From: Exaiptasia diaphana
Taxonomy: Eukaryota > Cnidaria > Anthozoa > Actiniaria > Aiptasiidae
Direction of reading: 5' to 3'
DNA length: 64,000 bases
Assembly: GCF_001417965.1 (NCBI RefSeq)
Contig: NW_018388203.1
Coordinates: 540,897-604,896, forward strand
The position numbers and the translations under genes are program-made. The notes under the pieces are model-generated. The model saw only the letters and a program-made list of their open reading frames with translations, was not told where the DNA came from and did no database searches. This document shows, piece by piece, positions 63,716 to 64,000 of this stretch; position 1 is the stretch's first letter, and every line of letters starts with the position of its first letter.

Positions 63716-64000
63716 TTGGTCGGAAAATAGAAGCTCCGTTCACGAACAAGAAATGACTAATTCCAGTTTAAACATTGGCGATTTTCGAGAGCAAAATGTT
63801 AGTTTTAGATAGCTCTTCAAATCGTCATATGTTAATGGTCACTTGATTTACTATCCGGTACAATTAAAAAAGTGGCTCCGTATCTTTTAAGAACGTACTT
63901 TTTATGAAGGTCAATGGCATTGATCAAAAATAGACTTCGAAAGTCCCTACAACTTGAAGGGAACTCAGAGGGAACCCGTTGATGTATTTCTTTACTTGTT
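63425..64000. other. upstream region of SEFIR receptor 2
   Basis: Presumed promoter region of the receptor. It contains a (TTAG)n microsatellite of about ten units at 63676-63713. No other gene is seen. Confidence 0.5.

Overview
The window is animal nuclear DNA: AT-rich, with intron-rich genes that have canonical GT/AG junctions, AATAAA signals, and many short inverted-repeat transposons and tRNA-derived SINEs in introns. The gene set (cyclin G and cyclin I paralogues, SMC1A cohesin, a small TIM chaperone, an SLC6 transporter, RPS23, IL-17-receptor-like SEFIR proteins) together with compact introns and the SINE types suggests a cnidarian, most likely an anthozoan such as a coral or sea anemone. 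That placement is inference. Gene models were built by hand from splice sites, reading phase and remembered family sequences; no alignment could be run.

Layout, left to right. 1-1.55 kb: the first exon of a possible gene leaving the window, then a small hydrophilic MGQ-start protein (both minus). 3.3-11.3 kb: a cyclin G-like gene (minus) and a cyclin I-like gene (plus), head to head around a promoter region of about 1.85 kb. 13.5-28.9 kb: a Tim10b/Tim9b-type mitochondrial chaperone (minus), head to head with SMC1A (plus, 37 coding exons, 1243 codons); the shared spacer holds an E2F-type site. 30.0-35.1 kb: an SLC6 transporter (minus, 8 coding exons), tail to tail with SMC1A. 36.8-39.4 kb: a disordered protein with an 11-residue tandem repeat (minus). 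42.5-45.05 kb: RPS23 (plus). 45.2-63.4 kb: two tandem SEFIR (IL-17-receptor-like) type I receptors (minus); the upstream one carries an N-terminal Ig domain.

How the genes relate. The window mixes housekeeping functions (translation, cohesin, mitochondrial import), cell-cycle regulators in divergent pairs, one small-solute transporter and a pair of putative immune receptors. The receptors share exon order and phase through most of their length, so they arose by tandem duplication. Much of the remaining DNA is non-autonomous transposons: Tc1/mariner-like MITEs with TA duplications, hAT-like MITEs with 5-bp duplications, CACTA-like MITEs with 3-bp duplications, long fold-back hairpins and at least four tRNA-derived SINE-like segments. 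Several are nested and can be ordered in time.
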